From positions 3,667,397-3,731,396 of the forward strand of contig CM043798.1 of the NCBI GenBank assembly GCA_023974075.1: a stretch of 64,000 nucleotides of DNA. Direction: 5' to 3'. The translations under genes were made by a program, and so were the position numbers. Positions 1 to 12,409 of this stretch are shown one piece after another (position 1 is the first letter of the stretch; the number at the start of each line of letters is the position of its first letter). This DNA is from Chaenocephalus aceratus. Taxonomy: Eukaryota > Chordata > Actinopteri > Perciformes > Channichthyidae. The notes beneath the pieces are model-generated. The model ran no database searches. It worked only from the letters and a program-made list of their open reading frames with translations, and had not been told where the DNA came from.

Positions 1-817
<817 letters not shown>

Positions 818-818
<1 letters not shown>

Positions 819-1060
819 ACTAGCATTACTATACTTGTGGGGACCTAAATCTGTTTACATAGTCACGTGTGGGGACTCGCCTCCCTTATGGGGACAAAAT
901 GGAGGTCCCCATAAGGGGAACATTAATTTTAGGGTGAAGACTTGGTTAGGATTAGGGTTAGGTTAAGGGTAAGGGTTAGGGTTAGGCATGTGTTGGTTAT
1001 GGTTAAGGTTAGGATAAGTCTCCAGGAAATGGGTTAGTGTTAGGTTTGAGTTAGAGGTAG
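818..1060 (+). repeat. Dispersed GGGGAC-rich repeat, copy 1, left part
   Basis: The sequence from GCATTACTATACTTGTGGGG through CATGTGTTGGTTATGG to AAGTCTCCAGGAAATG is closely repeated at 27600-27790 plus 29608-29675. Between these landmarks it contains TTAGGG-like units. In both copies the repeat is bounded by TG microsatellites. It is a non-coding dispersed repeat of unknown class. In this copy the unit is interrupted by a Penelope-like element and a hAT element, and it resumes at 3458-3538 and 4304-4350. Confidence 0.7.
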
Positions 1061-1483
1061 GGTTATGTACTCCGGTGTGGGACTAGGTTGCACTGGCCTA
1101 GGGGTCTGTGGACGGGTGTTGTGAGGGTGTCTGTCTGTTGGTGCCAAGGAGGATGAGTGGGTCAGATCATCCCTGGGACTGGTGGGCAGAGGAGAGGGAG
1201 GATCCAGAGGAGATTTGTCTTAGTCCCCTGGGTGTGGTTGTCCCTAGTTTCTGGATCCATGATGTGTCCGCCCTCTTCCTCTGCCCGATGGTCCACCGGT
1301 CATTGGTTTCCAGGCCTGAGATGATTAGTTGATCTGGCGAGTGTAGTTGGAAGTGGGTGACCAGGGGGGTTGGGAGTCGACCTTCCCCAATGTTATATAA
1401 ATGTTGTTTGAGACGAATGAGTATGGTATGTTTGGTTTCTCCTCTGTAGTGTTTTTTACAGGTGTTGCATGTGATGATGTGGG

Positions 1484-2873
1484 CAGGGGTCACCAACCTT
1501 TTTTAGGGTGAGGGCTACTTTCAAAAAATAAAACAAGTCGAGGGCTACTTTTACTCCTCTTTTTTTTTGTTTTTTGCAGTGTATATATTTAGCACATTTT
1601 AACATTATTATATGCTGACCTTTAACCTGTGTGTGCTGTTTGGGTCTGTGGGACCCGTTTGCAGTGTTTACTAAAACAAAATGTTTGCAATTTAATTAAT
1701 TTAACCTGCTTTATTTGGGGGTGGATCTCACCTCCTCTAGGGGGGTCCTCACCGCCTCATGAGCATGCATGGAAGATTTTTTTTTAAATGTTGAAGTGAA
1801 ATGCATCAATCTGGTGCACTTTGAGCACAACATGAATGTATGGATACAGCTCTCAACACTCGATGAAAGGGAGCTGTATTTTCAATAATCCAAACATCTT
1901 TAGAATATGATCACAACCAATAACAAATCATTTAAACTTGTTTATTCTTATCTTATGTTACCTATTAGCATTCTTTCTTTTTCTTTATGCATATTTTACT
2001 AACCACTCCCCTTTTAAACTGTTTTTTGTACTGTCCAATAGTACACATTAGAATTATTTCTTACTTTATCTATATTAAATAGATAAAGGTGTGCTCTCCC
2101 TAGCTCTCTTTCTCTCTGTCTCTCTCTGTCTGTCTCTGTCTGTCTCTCTCTGTCTCTCTCTCTCCCTCCCTCCCTAGCTCTCTTTCTCTCTGTCTCTCTC
2201 TGTCTGTCTCTCTCTGTCTCTCTCCCTCCCTCCCTCCCTCCCTAGCTCGCTCACTCTCTCTCTCTGTCTGTCTCGCTCACAAAGGCTGTGTGCTCCTCCG
2301 TGGCGATGACGGCTTGCGTTAAAAAATAATAATAAACATATTTGTAAAGTGGGGACACAAAGGTGATTTCGAAAAGTGCGGGGGACATGTCGCCAGTGGA
2401 AATTACGCCATGCGTGTGTGTGCGTCAAGTGCAATAAATATATAAGTTACAACACACAGAGTAAAACTCTGCCCCTCATGTGTTGTATAGGCTCGCACGA
2501 TAGGCTGTTCAATGGGGCTGATGTGTAGTGCAGATTCTGCCAGAAGGAAAATCAGCGGGGAGGTGCCACATTGGTTTTCTTCCCGACTGCAACGCTGGTC
2601 CCGCAAATCAAGCAAGAACGTGATTGGTCGATATTCATTGTGGTGGTGGGGGAGGGGTGTCATAGAGTTGTAGTAAGTAGATAGAGTTCGCTATGATTTA
2701 GATTTCGTTTATGCATAGGGTAGATTCTTTTAATTACATTTCCTTTTTTGTTTTGTGTATTTTATACGTTTTGGATTTGCTTGGCGAGCTATTTTTAGAA
2801 CATGCCCGGCGGGCGACTCACGTTGCCCCTGCGGGCGACTAAGTGCCCGCGGGCACCGTGTTGGCTACCCCTG
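1484..2873. mobile_element. hAT-like non-autonomous element inserted in the Penelope-like copy
   Basis: The left end reads CAGGGGTCACCAACC and the right end, reverse-complemented, reads CAGGGGTAGCCAACA, giving short imperfect terminal inverted repeats of hAT type. Flanking octamers ATGTGGGC (1477-1484) and ATGTAGAC (2874-2881) match at six of eight positions, consistent with an aged 8-bp target duplication. Deleting the insert restores the host reading frame. No transposase is visible inside; the interior is low-complexity pyrimidine sequence and AT-rich DNA. Confidence 0.65.
2090..2285. repeat. TCTC/TCTG/CCCT low-complexity tract
   Basis: Runs of TCTC, TCTG and TCCC occur in two similar halves, each containing TAGCTC followed by a TCTCTCTGTC block. 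It lies inside the 1484-2873 element. Confidence 0.85.
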
Positions 2874-3189
2874 ATGTAGACTATGTTGCTGTTATTAAGA
2901 GAGAATGAACCAAGGGCAGGGAAGGCTGCTCCACTGTATTGGTTATGTATGTATGTTCTGTTGATGTAGCGGTGACTATGCTGCGTATGTGGTGGGGCTC
3001 TGTTGCTGCTAAACTTGGAATGTATGAGTGTGTCGTGTACACTGGGATTTTTCCTGTAAACTGAAATAACCCTGCGGTTGTGTGAGAAGTAGGGTTGTGA
3101 CTGGAGGAGGGAAAAGTTATTTTTAACAGTCCGGTGGAATCCTGTGATGGCGTGGGAGAAGGTGGAGACAAATGGAATGAGATGACAGT

Positions 3190-3538
3190 TGGGGTTGGGG
3201 TCAGGTGGGGGATGGTTAGGGTTAGGGTCCGGAGGTGGAGGCCGATCAGTAGATGGGTGGCGCAGACCCTGGATGGGTCCCATGGGATTGGGACTAGGGC
3301 CAGGACCAGGTGGGGGGTGGTTGGGGTTAGGGCTAGGTGGGGTAGGGGTGTCGGTGGGGGATTGGTCCGAGTAGTTTCCATGTTCCAAGGGGTTAGGGTT
3401 AGGGAGGAGGGGGGTGGGATGCAGACCCTGGTCTGGGTGGGGGAAATCAGGGTTAGGGTTAGGGTTAGGCATGTGTTGGTTATGGTTAAGATGGTTAGGA
3501 TAAGTCTCCAGGAAATGGGTTAGGGTTAGGGTTAGGGT
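3190..3538 (+). repeat. Degenerate TTAGGG-like tract and repeated unit
   Basis: Many GGTTAGGG and GGTTGGGG variants are present, then a second occurrence of CATGTGTTGGTTATGG ... GTCTCCAGGAAATG (first seen at about 983-1040). It ends in perfect TTAGGG units at 3520-3540. This is interstitial and degenerate, not a chromosome end. Asn-Pro-rich readings on the - strand are translations of CCCTAA units, not protein. Confidence 0.75.
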
Positions 3539-4303
3539 TAGGGATGCCAGCGATTATTCGAACATTCGTTACAGTCTCCATAATCGAATATTATTTTTAA
3601 AAATCGATTTTATTTATATATTTTTTTTTAATTATTTATATATTTTTAATTATTATTATTTTTTTATTTTTTTTTCTGGCTTAGTTTCAACCAAAATATA
3701 TATATATAAATATATATATGCTAATAATAGTAATAGTATTAATAATTGTAAATGGCCATTGGTCACACCACCAGTTTGTTTTACTGTAAACTTGGAGGAA
3801 GCCTGCGTGCAGAGCAGACTGCTGCTGCAGCACGCTACACACCGCCCCCGCCCCCACCCCCCTCTCCCTCACACGTGCGACTAAAGATGAACAAAGCGGC
3901 AGGTAAAAAGAGTTCCTCGTGTGGAACTACTTCGAACTTACAAGTCCAAAGGAAGTTAAATGCAAGCTCTGCGAAAAGACGTTGGTCTATCACAACTCAA
4001 CCTCAACAATGCGTTCGCATTTGAGTGCGAAGCACGCCAAAGAGGTTACAGAGAAAGACGCAGCACAGCTGGCCATTACCAACTTCACTTCAAGGCCACG
4101 TCGTTGTGATGACATGCTTGTTTGTTGTTTGTACTGTTAAACATGTTCCAGTAAAGAAAACAACGGAATTCCTTTTGTCTGAGGTTTTTTTTTTTTTTTT
4201 CTCCCGCGGGGGAGGGGGGGTGGGGTCGGTCGAATAATCGATTATTATTCGCCAGGGCTGCCGAATAATCGATTTTGATCATGGTCAGTTTCTGGCAACC
4301 CTA
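3539..4303 (+). mobile_element. Internally deleted hAT element carrying a BED zinc-finger fragment
   Basis: The ends TAGGGATGCCAG and (reverse complement of the right end) TAGGGTTGCCAG are inverted repeats. They are flanked by a perfect 8-bp target duplication GTTAGGGT at 3531-3538 and 4304-4311, diagnostic of a hAT insertion. Inside, from about 3919, the + strand encodes VWNYFELTSPKEVKCKLCEK and RSHLSAKH, a BED zinc finger with its CxxC and HxxxxH ligands. An ATG at 3888 is in a different frame, so one base has been lost before the finger. The catalytic hAT domain is missing. AATCGATTATT motifs are repeated near both ends. Confidence 0.85.
3888..4110 (+). pseudogene. ZBED-type hAT transposase N-terminus, frameshifted
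   Basis: The N-terminal piece begins MNKAAGKKSSS and is followed after a one-base frame change by a BED finger (Cys-x2-Cys near KCKLCEK, His pair in HLSAKH). The piece then ends in unrelated sequence. BED fingers bind DNA in ZBED proteins and Ac-like hAT transposases. This fragment cannot make a transposase because the RNase-H-like core and dimerisation domain are absent. Confidence 0.7.
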
Positions 4304-4347
4304 GTTAGGGTAAGTCAATGTAATGTCCCCTGAAGTGATGTATACAT

Positions 4348-4399
<52 letters not shown>

Positions 4400-4424
4400 C
4401 GCGTGCGTGTGTGTGTGTGTGTGT
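4304..4424. repeat. Right end of dispersed repeat copy 1 and (TG)n array
   Basis: TAAGTCAATGTAATGTCCCC and the following GTGATGTATACATGG match the right end of the second copy at 29636-29675. A TG array with a few CG interruptions follows (about 4350-4424). The dispersed repeat is therefore bounded by TG arrays on both sides. Confidence 0.8.
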
Positions 4425-6382
4425 CAATAGTAAGAGTCAGAAAAACACATTAAAGTGATATTCTCACTTTAATGAGATTACATTTGCATTGTTTGTTTCG
4501 TGAGGAGAGTATATTTGTGAGGGAAGAATAAAATAGATGGCCCTGAATTATTTTCAAGCAGACATCAAGGGTGAAACTGCATTTAATGATGTCTACCAGC
4601 ATATAGTAAGCCCCTTTGTGAGGTGTTCTATGCTGTGCTATTAGATATGCACACACCGTGCACATGTGTCCACGTGTGGTGAAGGTCGAGAGTAAAGCGT
4701 ATTCTGTGTGTGTTAGCGGTGAATGTGTGATGTTAGGTCTGATTCAATAATTCAGTGCTCAATATAAAATGGTTTTCTGTTATCATGAATGTTTAACTCA
4801 TGAACAGCATATAAAATAACAACTCTACATTATAAAGTATGAGTGCTTGGACAGGTGGGCTGTAAAACAAGCCTAAAGTATAACTGTGAGCTGGACAGTT
4901 CAATCCAAATGTGAACGATGTGCTCTTAACAGGCACGAACACCATGTAGGTTTGTGTGGTAATAAAGTGGTGCAGGAATGAGTCCTAACCCCTCATATGA
5001 GTTAGCATGTTAGCACGTCCAGGCTACATTGTCTGATGTTACTGATGTTACGTTCCGGCTCGTGGAAAGTAACAAAGAACCAGCTGGAAGTTGGTCAATT
5101 GGAAGTTGTTTATTGAGGGAGCTCAACAGAATTGGCAACAAGCAGCCACAATCAACTTGACTTGAATTAAGTGTTATATTTCATCACATTTCACATTACC
5201 GTATTAGGTAAGTTGAAATAAATAATATTAAGATGAACCTAATATTTTTTATTTAAATAAATAACATGTTATTTAATATTATTGCTGTCAACCTAATACA
5301 TAGTGAAATCTGGTGACGTAATACCTTGAACTAAAGTCAGCGTTTCAGTTCTTCAGTGTCGTACCTCCGTCTCAAACTGTATTTCTGACACTATGGACAT
5401 CCCAAGCTTCTGTGACACATCACAGAAAGGTTGGGAGGCAAACAGGAAACTGCTTTATTCAGACTTTATCTAAATATGAACCGCGTGGCTTTTATTTGAT
5501 CCTACTCCGGAGTGAGGTGGAGCTTCCTCTTTGATGACGGATAAACCTCCAATCCTCAGTGAGATCTGGTGAGTTGGGATAAGCCGTCCCATGAGTTGGT
5601 TCAGTTTATCTCCATGAGAGGGTGAAGCTTCACGCTCCACCCAGCCTCCGGAGAGAGGACTGTCCTCCATGGGGACATCTCTGTGACACTGAACTACTTC
5701 TCACTGCAGGTCATCCAGATGTCATCATCTCCTCCTCTCCTCTCTTCTTCTCATCCTGTCATCTCTTTGCTCTCCTTTTAATTGGCTGCTTTCTTTCTTT
5801 CTCCCAAATCGACAGCATTTAAAATTAAGATGTAGGAAGAAACGTTGCTATATCTTACCTATAACATTCTGCTTTTCCATGTATTCCCCCCCCCCCTCCT
5901 TTTTAACAGTTTACTTAAAGGGGCTGATAAAGCTCTGAGAGGAAGCGAGCAACCCGCTCCACCCATCTTTTAGCATGAAAGATGCGAGTTGAGGTCGAGC
6001 TGATCAAATGCTTTATCTACACCGAGGCCCGTAGGAATAAACAGGCTCACTCTGAAGTGTTTCCTGTAATTAGGTGATTAGCACATACAGACACACACAC
6101 CACCCTGTTTGTATCAAGGGAAAGAAGGGGCTCTGTGGTGCGTCTAGTTCTTGGAATGCCATCCAACCCATGTGTACAATAAACACAAATTACTTAGAAC
6201 GATACAAAAGTTTCATCAGATTTTTTCAGCACTGATGTGTTGCCAAAAGTTTGACATTCCTCAACTACTTTATACATATACACACACATTCAACTGCGCT
6301 AATCAAAACACTGAAGTTCTACATTGATGGAGTTTAATGGAGCCCTATTCTGCTTTTGGCGTGTTCCCTCTCCTGTCGTGTG
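4425..6382. other. Non-coding stretch, no gene recognised
   Basis: No exon of a known family was seen. A diverged copy of the palindromic MITE lies at about 5185-5375. A minus-strand reading of about 66 residues (5670-5470) has no recognisable domain and no splice support, so I do not call it a gene. The first esam exon could lie in this region or in 9.2-13.2 kb. Confidence 0.5.
5185..5375. mobile_element. Palindromic MITE, copy a (diverged)
   Basis: It shares TATTAGGT-AGTTGAA, AATAATATTAAG-TGAACCTAA, CAACCTAATAC and AAAGTCAGCGTTTCAGTT with copies near 37.05, 44.8, 48.0 and 51.3 kb. The two halves are roughly reverse complements, forming a foldback. No coding capacity. Confidence 0.6.
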
Positions 6383-6390
6383 TTCTATAG

Positions 6391-9203
6391 CAGGCCTATT
6401 CAACTAGCGGCCCACGGGCCGAACAGGCCCTTCAGAACTTTGTTCTGGCCCACAAGAGGTTGCCTGCAAATTGAAATGGCATATGTGTAATAGCATAAAT
6501 AAAACTAATGTCTGATCACACTAAATCCGACCAAAACGCTGGTTTTTCCATTCATTTGAATTATTTTGAATCCGTTATTTTGCTCATTTAAAAAACAAAC
6601 CGCACTGTGTCCACACTTGTCATTGGCTCAGTCAAACTCACGTTACACACTAGGTTCGCGGGCCACAGAGAAAGTACTTAACAACAGCTTCAAGATGTCT
6701 CTCTCCAAGACCAAGAAACGTAAAGTTGATTCAGAAAATCGCCAATTCCAGAATGAATGGACGGACAAATATGTATTTACTTTGCCAGCCGCAACAAGTA
6801 ATAAACCGGTGTGTTTATTGTGCAACAAAAGTATATCCGGGATGAAAGAATACAACGTAAAGCGACACTACAACTCAAATCACGGCTCGTTTTCTGCCAA
6901 TGTTCCCGTGGGCTCAGAGCAACGGAGAAGGAAAGTACAGGGACTGCTACTGTAGCATCATTTGAACGGAGTCACGTGGCTTTTAGTCGCTGCACAGAAC
7001 AAGAGAGAGCTCCGATAGCATCCCTGCGAGGAGCCTGGACACGAGCCAGACAGAAGAAGCCCTTTACCGATGCGGAGACCGTTAAAGAGTGCGTGCTTGC
7101 TGTCATCGATGAAGTGGTTATTGACCAAAAAGTCAAAGACAGCGTCACTTTCAGCCATTAAAAAAGTACCTCTCTCAGACACAGCAACACTTCGCAGAGT
7201 GGAACTACTTGCAAAGGATGTGTCGGGGAAGCTTCTGGAAAACCTTCCAAAAGCAGAGTTTATATCAATCGCTGTGGACGAATCAACTGACTGTACTGAC
7301 ATGGCTGTGCATCTATGTGAGGTTTTTCGATGGAGTTCGCTTTAGGGAAGAACTTCTGGGGCTTATTCCGTTGGAGGGACACACTACAGGTGAGGTTATC
7401 TTTAAAAGATAGTCTCGTTTTTTAACGAACATCAACTGGATTTAAAAAAAGTGTGCCTGTTGGTCGCTGATGGCGCTCCAGCTATGATCGGCAGAGTGCA
7501 GGGGCTGGTGGCGCGTCTATCTGCCACAGCCCCACACAGGCAGTATGTACACTGTATTATTCATCAATCTGTGCTGTGTGCAAAGCTCAGTGGTGATTTG
7601 AAAAACACCAAGGACACTGTCATGAACATTGTGAATTTCATTCGCTCAACCTCCAGCCTACAACACCGCCTGTTCCGTCAGCTGCTTGCTGACACGTTTG
7701 CTGAACACACGGACTTACTCGTCCATAACGATGTCCGATGGCTCAGCAAAGGAAAGGTCCTGGATCGTTTCTGTGAACTCTGCCAGGAGACTGTGTCTTT
7801 CCTTCACACGAGTAAGCACAGACGAGCTACAAACCTCTTGGAGCGCATGTTAGATGGACAGTTTATGGCAGATGTTTACTTTCTGTGTGACATGTTTGGA
7901 CACTTGAACACTTTGAATTGCGAACTGCAGGGTCGCGAAAAGTCTATCGCTGATTTGAGTGAAAGACTTTGTGCCTTCAGGACAAAGCTAACGATCTTCA
8001 AAACAGACCTGATGACGACAAAACTGCTGCACTTCCCAAAACTCCCTGCATGTATGACCACGTCACCTGGAGCGAACACAACGCCAGTCAGGACAGACTT
8101 CATGACAACATTGACTGATAACTTTACTGACAGATTCCAAGGCTTCAGCTTTCCAATTGAGGTATTGCAGTTTGCTCGTGACCCGTCTTCCATCAAGCCT
8201 GATGCAGACTTCTGTGTAAAAGTGAAAGAGGTCATATCTAGCATTGATGAGAGCCTCTTTCAGGTGGAGCTGGTCGATGTGCAGTCTTCCTTTGCTTTGA
8301 AACAGCTCCTGCAGTGTGAGGGTGGAGTGGACTCTTGGTCTAACCATGTTAGCCAGTATCAGTACCCCACAATGAGGAAGGTGGCCTTGCTTATACTGAC
8401 AATGTTTGGATCTACCTATACTTGTGAGTCTAGCTTTTCTCATATGAATGCCATCAAAACGAGGGCACGCTGCTCCATGACCAATGAGAAGTTGCATGTG
8501 TCTCAGGAGTGCTCTTCCCACTTAGGAGCCAAACTGCTGCAATAGCTAAATCAAGGCAGTGTCATTTCTCTCACTGACGCGAACAGGCTACACATGACAG
8601 AAGTCTGATGCATGGTATGTATGCAGATCTGTTTTATGGTCATTCAAACACGCCTACTTACTGTTTCAAAAATTGTAAAAATAATTCCAAGATATGAATG
8701 TTATTGTGATTCTGATGGCTATTGTTTTACTATGTTCTATTTGCATTTAGTATTACATGTTATGGACTTGTGTTGTCTTCAAAGCACCTTATGTATGCTT
8801 GGAAGTGTTGAGGATATTATACAGAGGGCTAGTTACTGTTAATGTGATGAATACTGTTGTATTATATTCATCTTGTGTTGTACATCAGTGGACACGGAAC
8901 TGTTGGGGAAAAACCTCATGTCTCCTTAGTTTTAAAGATGCAACATTTTGCACTTTTGTGTCAAGCCTTGTAACCAAAGCTTTCCTACTTTTGTATGGAC
9001 TGGTTGCTTTCTGTATGATTTCTGTTGATACAATTCAAGTTAAAAAGGGATGCACTTGACTAGTGCATTTAATGTATTAGTATCTATTAACATACTGTAA
9101 GCCAGAGTTATTTGTAGTGATTCCTTGACAAAGTAGTGTGTGGCCCACAACCCCCTGTGATGTTCCTATTTGGCCCACTTGCTAATGAAGCTGAATAGCC
9201 CTG
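6391..9203 (+). mobile_element. hAT transposon, GTF2IRD2-like (Charlie group), near full length
   Basis: The left end CAGGCCTATTCAACTAG and right end (reverse complement CAGGGCTATTCAGCTTC) are inverted repeats. Octamers TTCTATAG (6383-6390) and CTCTATAG (9204-9211) match at seven of eight positions as a target duplication. GGCCCAC motifs recur near both ends. The 2.8-kb interior holds one degraded transposase gene on the + strand. The length fits an autonomous hAT that has since decayed. Confidence 0.88.
6695..8545 (+). pseudogene. hAT transposase, BED finger plus catalytic and dimerisation regions, frameshifted
   Basis: Starting at ATG 6695 (MSLSKTKKRKV), the protein opens with a BED-like finger (CLLCNKSI ... 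RHYNSNH). The reading then changes frame near 6950, again near 7145, and near 7310. Recognisable blocks are KKPFTDAETVKECVLAVIDE, AVDESTDCTDMAV (the catalytic DEST-type segment), LVADGAPAMIGRVQGLVA, YVHCIIHQSVLCAKL and VRWLSKGKVLDRF. The long final open frame (7451-8545) ends in a hAT dimerisation-like segment (YTCESSFSHMNAIKTRAR). The order matches GTF2IRD2/ZBED-like hAT transposases. Several frameshifts make it a pseudogene. Confidence 0.85.
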
Positions 9204-9211
9204 CTCTATAG

Positions 9212-12200
9212 GTTTGTGTGAACACCTTTATAGGACTCTAAAAAGGCTAAAGGCTTTGATTGCTACCATAACATAGTGACATCACTATGTAACACTCGCG
9301 TCTTTATTTGGCTAGGGTAGGGCTCAAACACATTGTACGTGCTAAGGGGCGGGACATGTCTAAGCTGTTGACCAATCACAACAGAGCCGGCCAGATAACC
9401 AATCAGAGCAGACTGGGCTCTGGTTTCAGACAGAGGGTGAAAAGAGGTGCCCAGGCAGTAAGAGAAGAATAAAGAGCTGTTGAACGTTGAAGAGTGGACA
9501 CACGTCCCAGCAGAGGAACAGTAATGAGCATGATAGCCTTTACATAATGTGTGGCTGTGCTTTCTGAAGAAACAGCTTGGTTTGACTTCCGTTGATTATA
9601 TTGTCCCTCGATTACTACCAGGAAATGCATTGTGCTCATTTTGAGTGTGTGTGTGTGTTGTGTGACTTGTTTGTGTGTAATATCCTGTTATGTTACAAGT
9701 TAAAAGAATCTAACTGGCTTTCATAAAGGAGGAAACACACCGACAGTGAAACCAGGCACCACATTGTTTCATTATTCATTCCGTGTGTTGTTCTTATTGT
9801 CACCTCGTTATTACGTCCAACGCAATGTCCAATCTAAATGAGCTAATGACAGGCCTAGTCAGGATTGATGGTTGTCACAGTAACACAACACTCGCTATGT
9901 CTTGGGAGTTTTCAGGAGCTTGGTAGTAGACTAGAAATTCTGAATATTAGATTAGAGTTTTGTTGACTGTTGCCATGACATTAATATGAAACAAGTTAGT
10001 AAGCAGTGCTGTAAGCCCGTTATCCTTTCTCCACCTCCCGATGAACATGAGGTCCTGTGCACACCCTGCACCTGAAGGCAGGCGGATGCATGAACACCTT
10101 GTTAGAGCACACTTAGTGAAACGCCCTCATTACCTCAGTGAGACCCTGTGACCTCATTGCTCCCCTCATTCTCTCCAGCCTGGACCAACCGGCTCCCATC
10201 AGCCCGCCATCAGTCAGCATGGAATATTTAAAGCCAATCGCCATGCAGCCTGCAGAGTGGATTTCAGAGCTGCCACAGAGATTTATCCTCACTGACCAAA
10301 TGAAGATAGGAGAGTGAACGTTATGAGTGTGACTCACGTAGCCTGCTTCCTTTCTCTATTCATCCCTCCTCCCTCCTCCCTCCTCCCTCCTCCCTCCTAC
10401 ATAGGCCCATTCATCTTTCCTTTGGTGCGGGGCACTCTCATCAGTATCAGGGAGGATTTCTGTCAGGAAATCTTCTTAAAGCAGCACTTGGCGTGGACAA
10501 ACATGCGCCCATCTGATCAGGCTAAAGCATGAAGAGCATCTACTCTAATGAGGAGAGGGACTATTTTGCCCATTTCATAAAAGAACGCTGCAAATAAAAA
10601 AAATTACAGTGTTTTTTCGTTTACGCAGCACTTTTTTTAAACACTTAGCATGTGCTGTCACATTGGGAAAGATGTGTCTTCATTTGCACGTGTTTGTGCA
10701 CTTTTGTGTTTTTAAATGTGCATGCGCGTTTCTCCTGTTGTTAGTGTGTAGGGCCGTTGCACCTTTCTGCACACTGCAGCCTGTGAACCTCTCATGGCCC
10801 TCTCACAGAGACACTTGGGGAATATGCTTGCTTGCTTTCTTGACATATTCTCTATCCGTCTGTTCTGTTAAATATGAAGCTTTAGCCAGGAGGCGGCTTA
10901 GCACAAAGAAAGAGAGCAGGTCACGTTATAGTCCGCCCCATAACCCCTATAAAACCACAACTGATTAATCTAACAAGGTATCAGATGTCAGAGAGCTTTT
11001 GGGGGGCTGGGGGGGGTTTTATTACTCCCCCTGCTTCCCCTCTTATGCTAAGCTAAGCTCATGGCGGCTGGCTGGAGCCTCATATCTTTTTTTGTTGTAC
11101 ATTTGTATTTATCGGGTTATCTCATTAAGCAGATGCACTTTGTTCAGAGTATAACATCATAAGTCTACGTGCAGTATAAGCAAACGAAACAAGAACACAA
11201 CTCTAATACGCTTACATATTTGCTTGTTGACATATACATTATTTACATGAGCAGCCTTATGTTTAGCAGGTCAGCATAACTGAAGACAATCAGCATCCAC
11301 TGGAGAAAAGGTGCTTTAGCCCAATAATAATAATAGTTACATTTGGTTCTTTTGTTTTAGTTTTTGCAATATTTGCTATGTGTTGTTTTTTGTATATGTT
11401 GTATGTTATCCTTTCCGGAGTGCACACTTGGCTCACATTACAGTTGTGTATAAGACGGCTCCTCAGACGTACAGCCGGCTTACTGCATCATCACAGAGCC
11501 GCTCCACACTGACTCACTGCCTTTATGCTTAAGCCTCTTCGTGTCATCTCCACACGTGCACTGATCCAACTCTCCACCCATCAGACAAGAGGTCTGCGTC
11601 TCACTGCAGAGCTTCTTAGGGTCTGAAGGGTGATTGACACCACGACTCTCCTCTCGGTCTCCTGTCCTTCTTTCTCCTCCTTTCCCCCGCTGCTTTTCAT
11701 CTCCATGCCCACCTCTATCTATGTCTTAATGACTTCATTACTGTGACTCTTTCCCAGAGGAGTGTAGCCTACACATCATGTCTCCCTCGTCACCGTCAGC
11801 TCCATCAGTTTCCACGGTGACATAGAACCTGATACAGATCTCTTACCTGTTATTTGGCTCTAATGTTAGCTGTGCCATTAAAGCTTCAATTAGAAATAAT
11901 ATTCATTTAAATTAATTGAGTCTCACAGATGTATATGTTTAACCTGCATGGTGAAAAGGGGACACATGTGCCCCCCAAACAATGCATTGTTGTGCAGTGG
12001 AGGGATACTACAGTCTGCATGGTTGGCATGCGGCTACTTTAAAATCACTATTTTTGGAGTGCAGTGAGGTTGATGATGAGTGTTTGTGCTGTGGATGTCA
12101 TTAGCTAGATTTTTTTTTTTTTGCAGTAAGATTCACAAATATCATGTCTCTCACACTCGTTAACACACACACACACAACAGTTGCATCAATGTATGCTTT

Positions 12201-12320
12201 TTCTTATGTACACACACCTGTCACACACTGTGTGCTTTTTGATGAACACACGCACACACTTTTAGCTGGCACAACATCGATTCACGTACATATTTAATCA
12301 CTTGCCGTGGGTGTGCGAGT
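9212..12320. other. Non-coding stretch, no gene recognised
   Basis: I see no exon of a recognised family. There is a short (CCTCCCT)n run at about 10365-10398 and a poly-T near 12109-12122. A 119-residue + strand reading at 10609-10968 is cysteine- and leucine-rich, but has no convincing start context, domain or splice sites. esam exon 1, encoding the signal peptide, may be hidden here. Confidence 0.45.
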
Positions 12321-12325
12321 GAGAG

Positions 12326-12327
<2 letters not shown>

Positions 12328-12409
<82 letters not shown>

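Larger units (their letters stand above)
1060..3190 (-). pseudogene. Penelope-like retroelement remnant (linker and GIY-YIG domain)
   Basis: Two minus-strand coding blocks belong to one broken open reading frame. The first (about 3190 to 2882) contains the linker expected after a Penelope reverse transcriptase, including RRVISVYRKNPSVHDTLIHS. The second (about 1476 to 1167) contains ITCNTCKKHYRGETKHT and RLKQHLYN, the cysteine pair and YxGET core of the GIY-YIG endonuclease of Penelope-like elements. Removing the 1.4-kb insertion at 1484-2873 joins them in frame through NIVY-ITCNTCKK. The reverse transcriptase core is absent, so the copy is 5'-truncated and dead. The canonical Y-I/V-G is Y-R-G here. 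Family assignment rests on motif recognition only. Confidence 0.6.

Noticed and set aside
941..985. True telomere or chromosome end
   Set aside because: TTAGGG units are few, degenerate and inside dispersed repeats, with ordinary DNA on both sides.
2795..3472. 225-codon Asn-Pro-rich minus-strand reading
   Set aside because: The Pro/Asn part is translated CCCTAA-type repeats. Only the part below about 3190 has protein character, and that belongs to the Penelope-like remnant.
10609..10968. Hydrophobic 119-codon reading as esam signal-peptide exon
   Set aside because: The hydrophobic part is too far from the start, cysteine-rich and not followed by a donor in the required phase.
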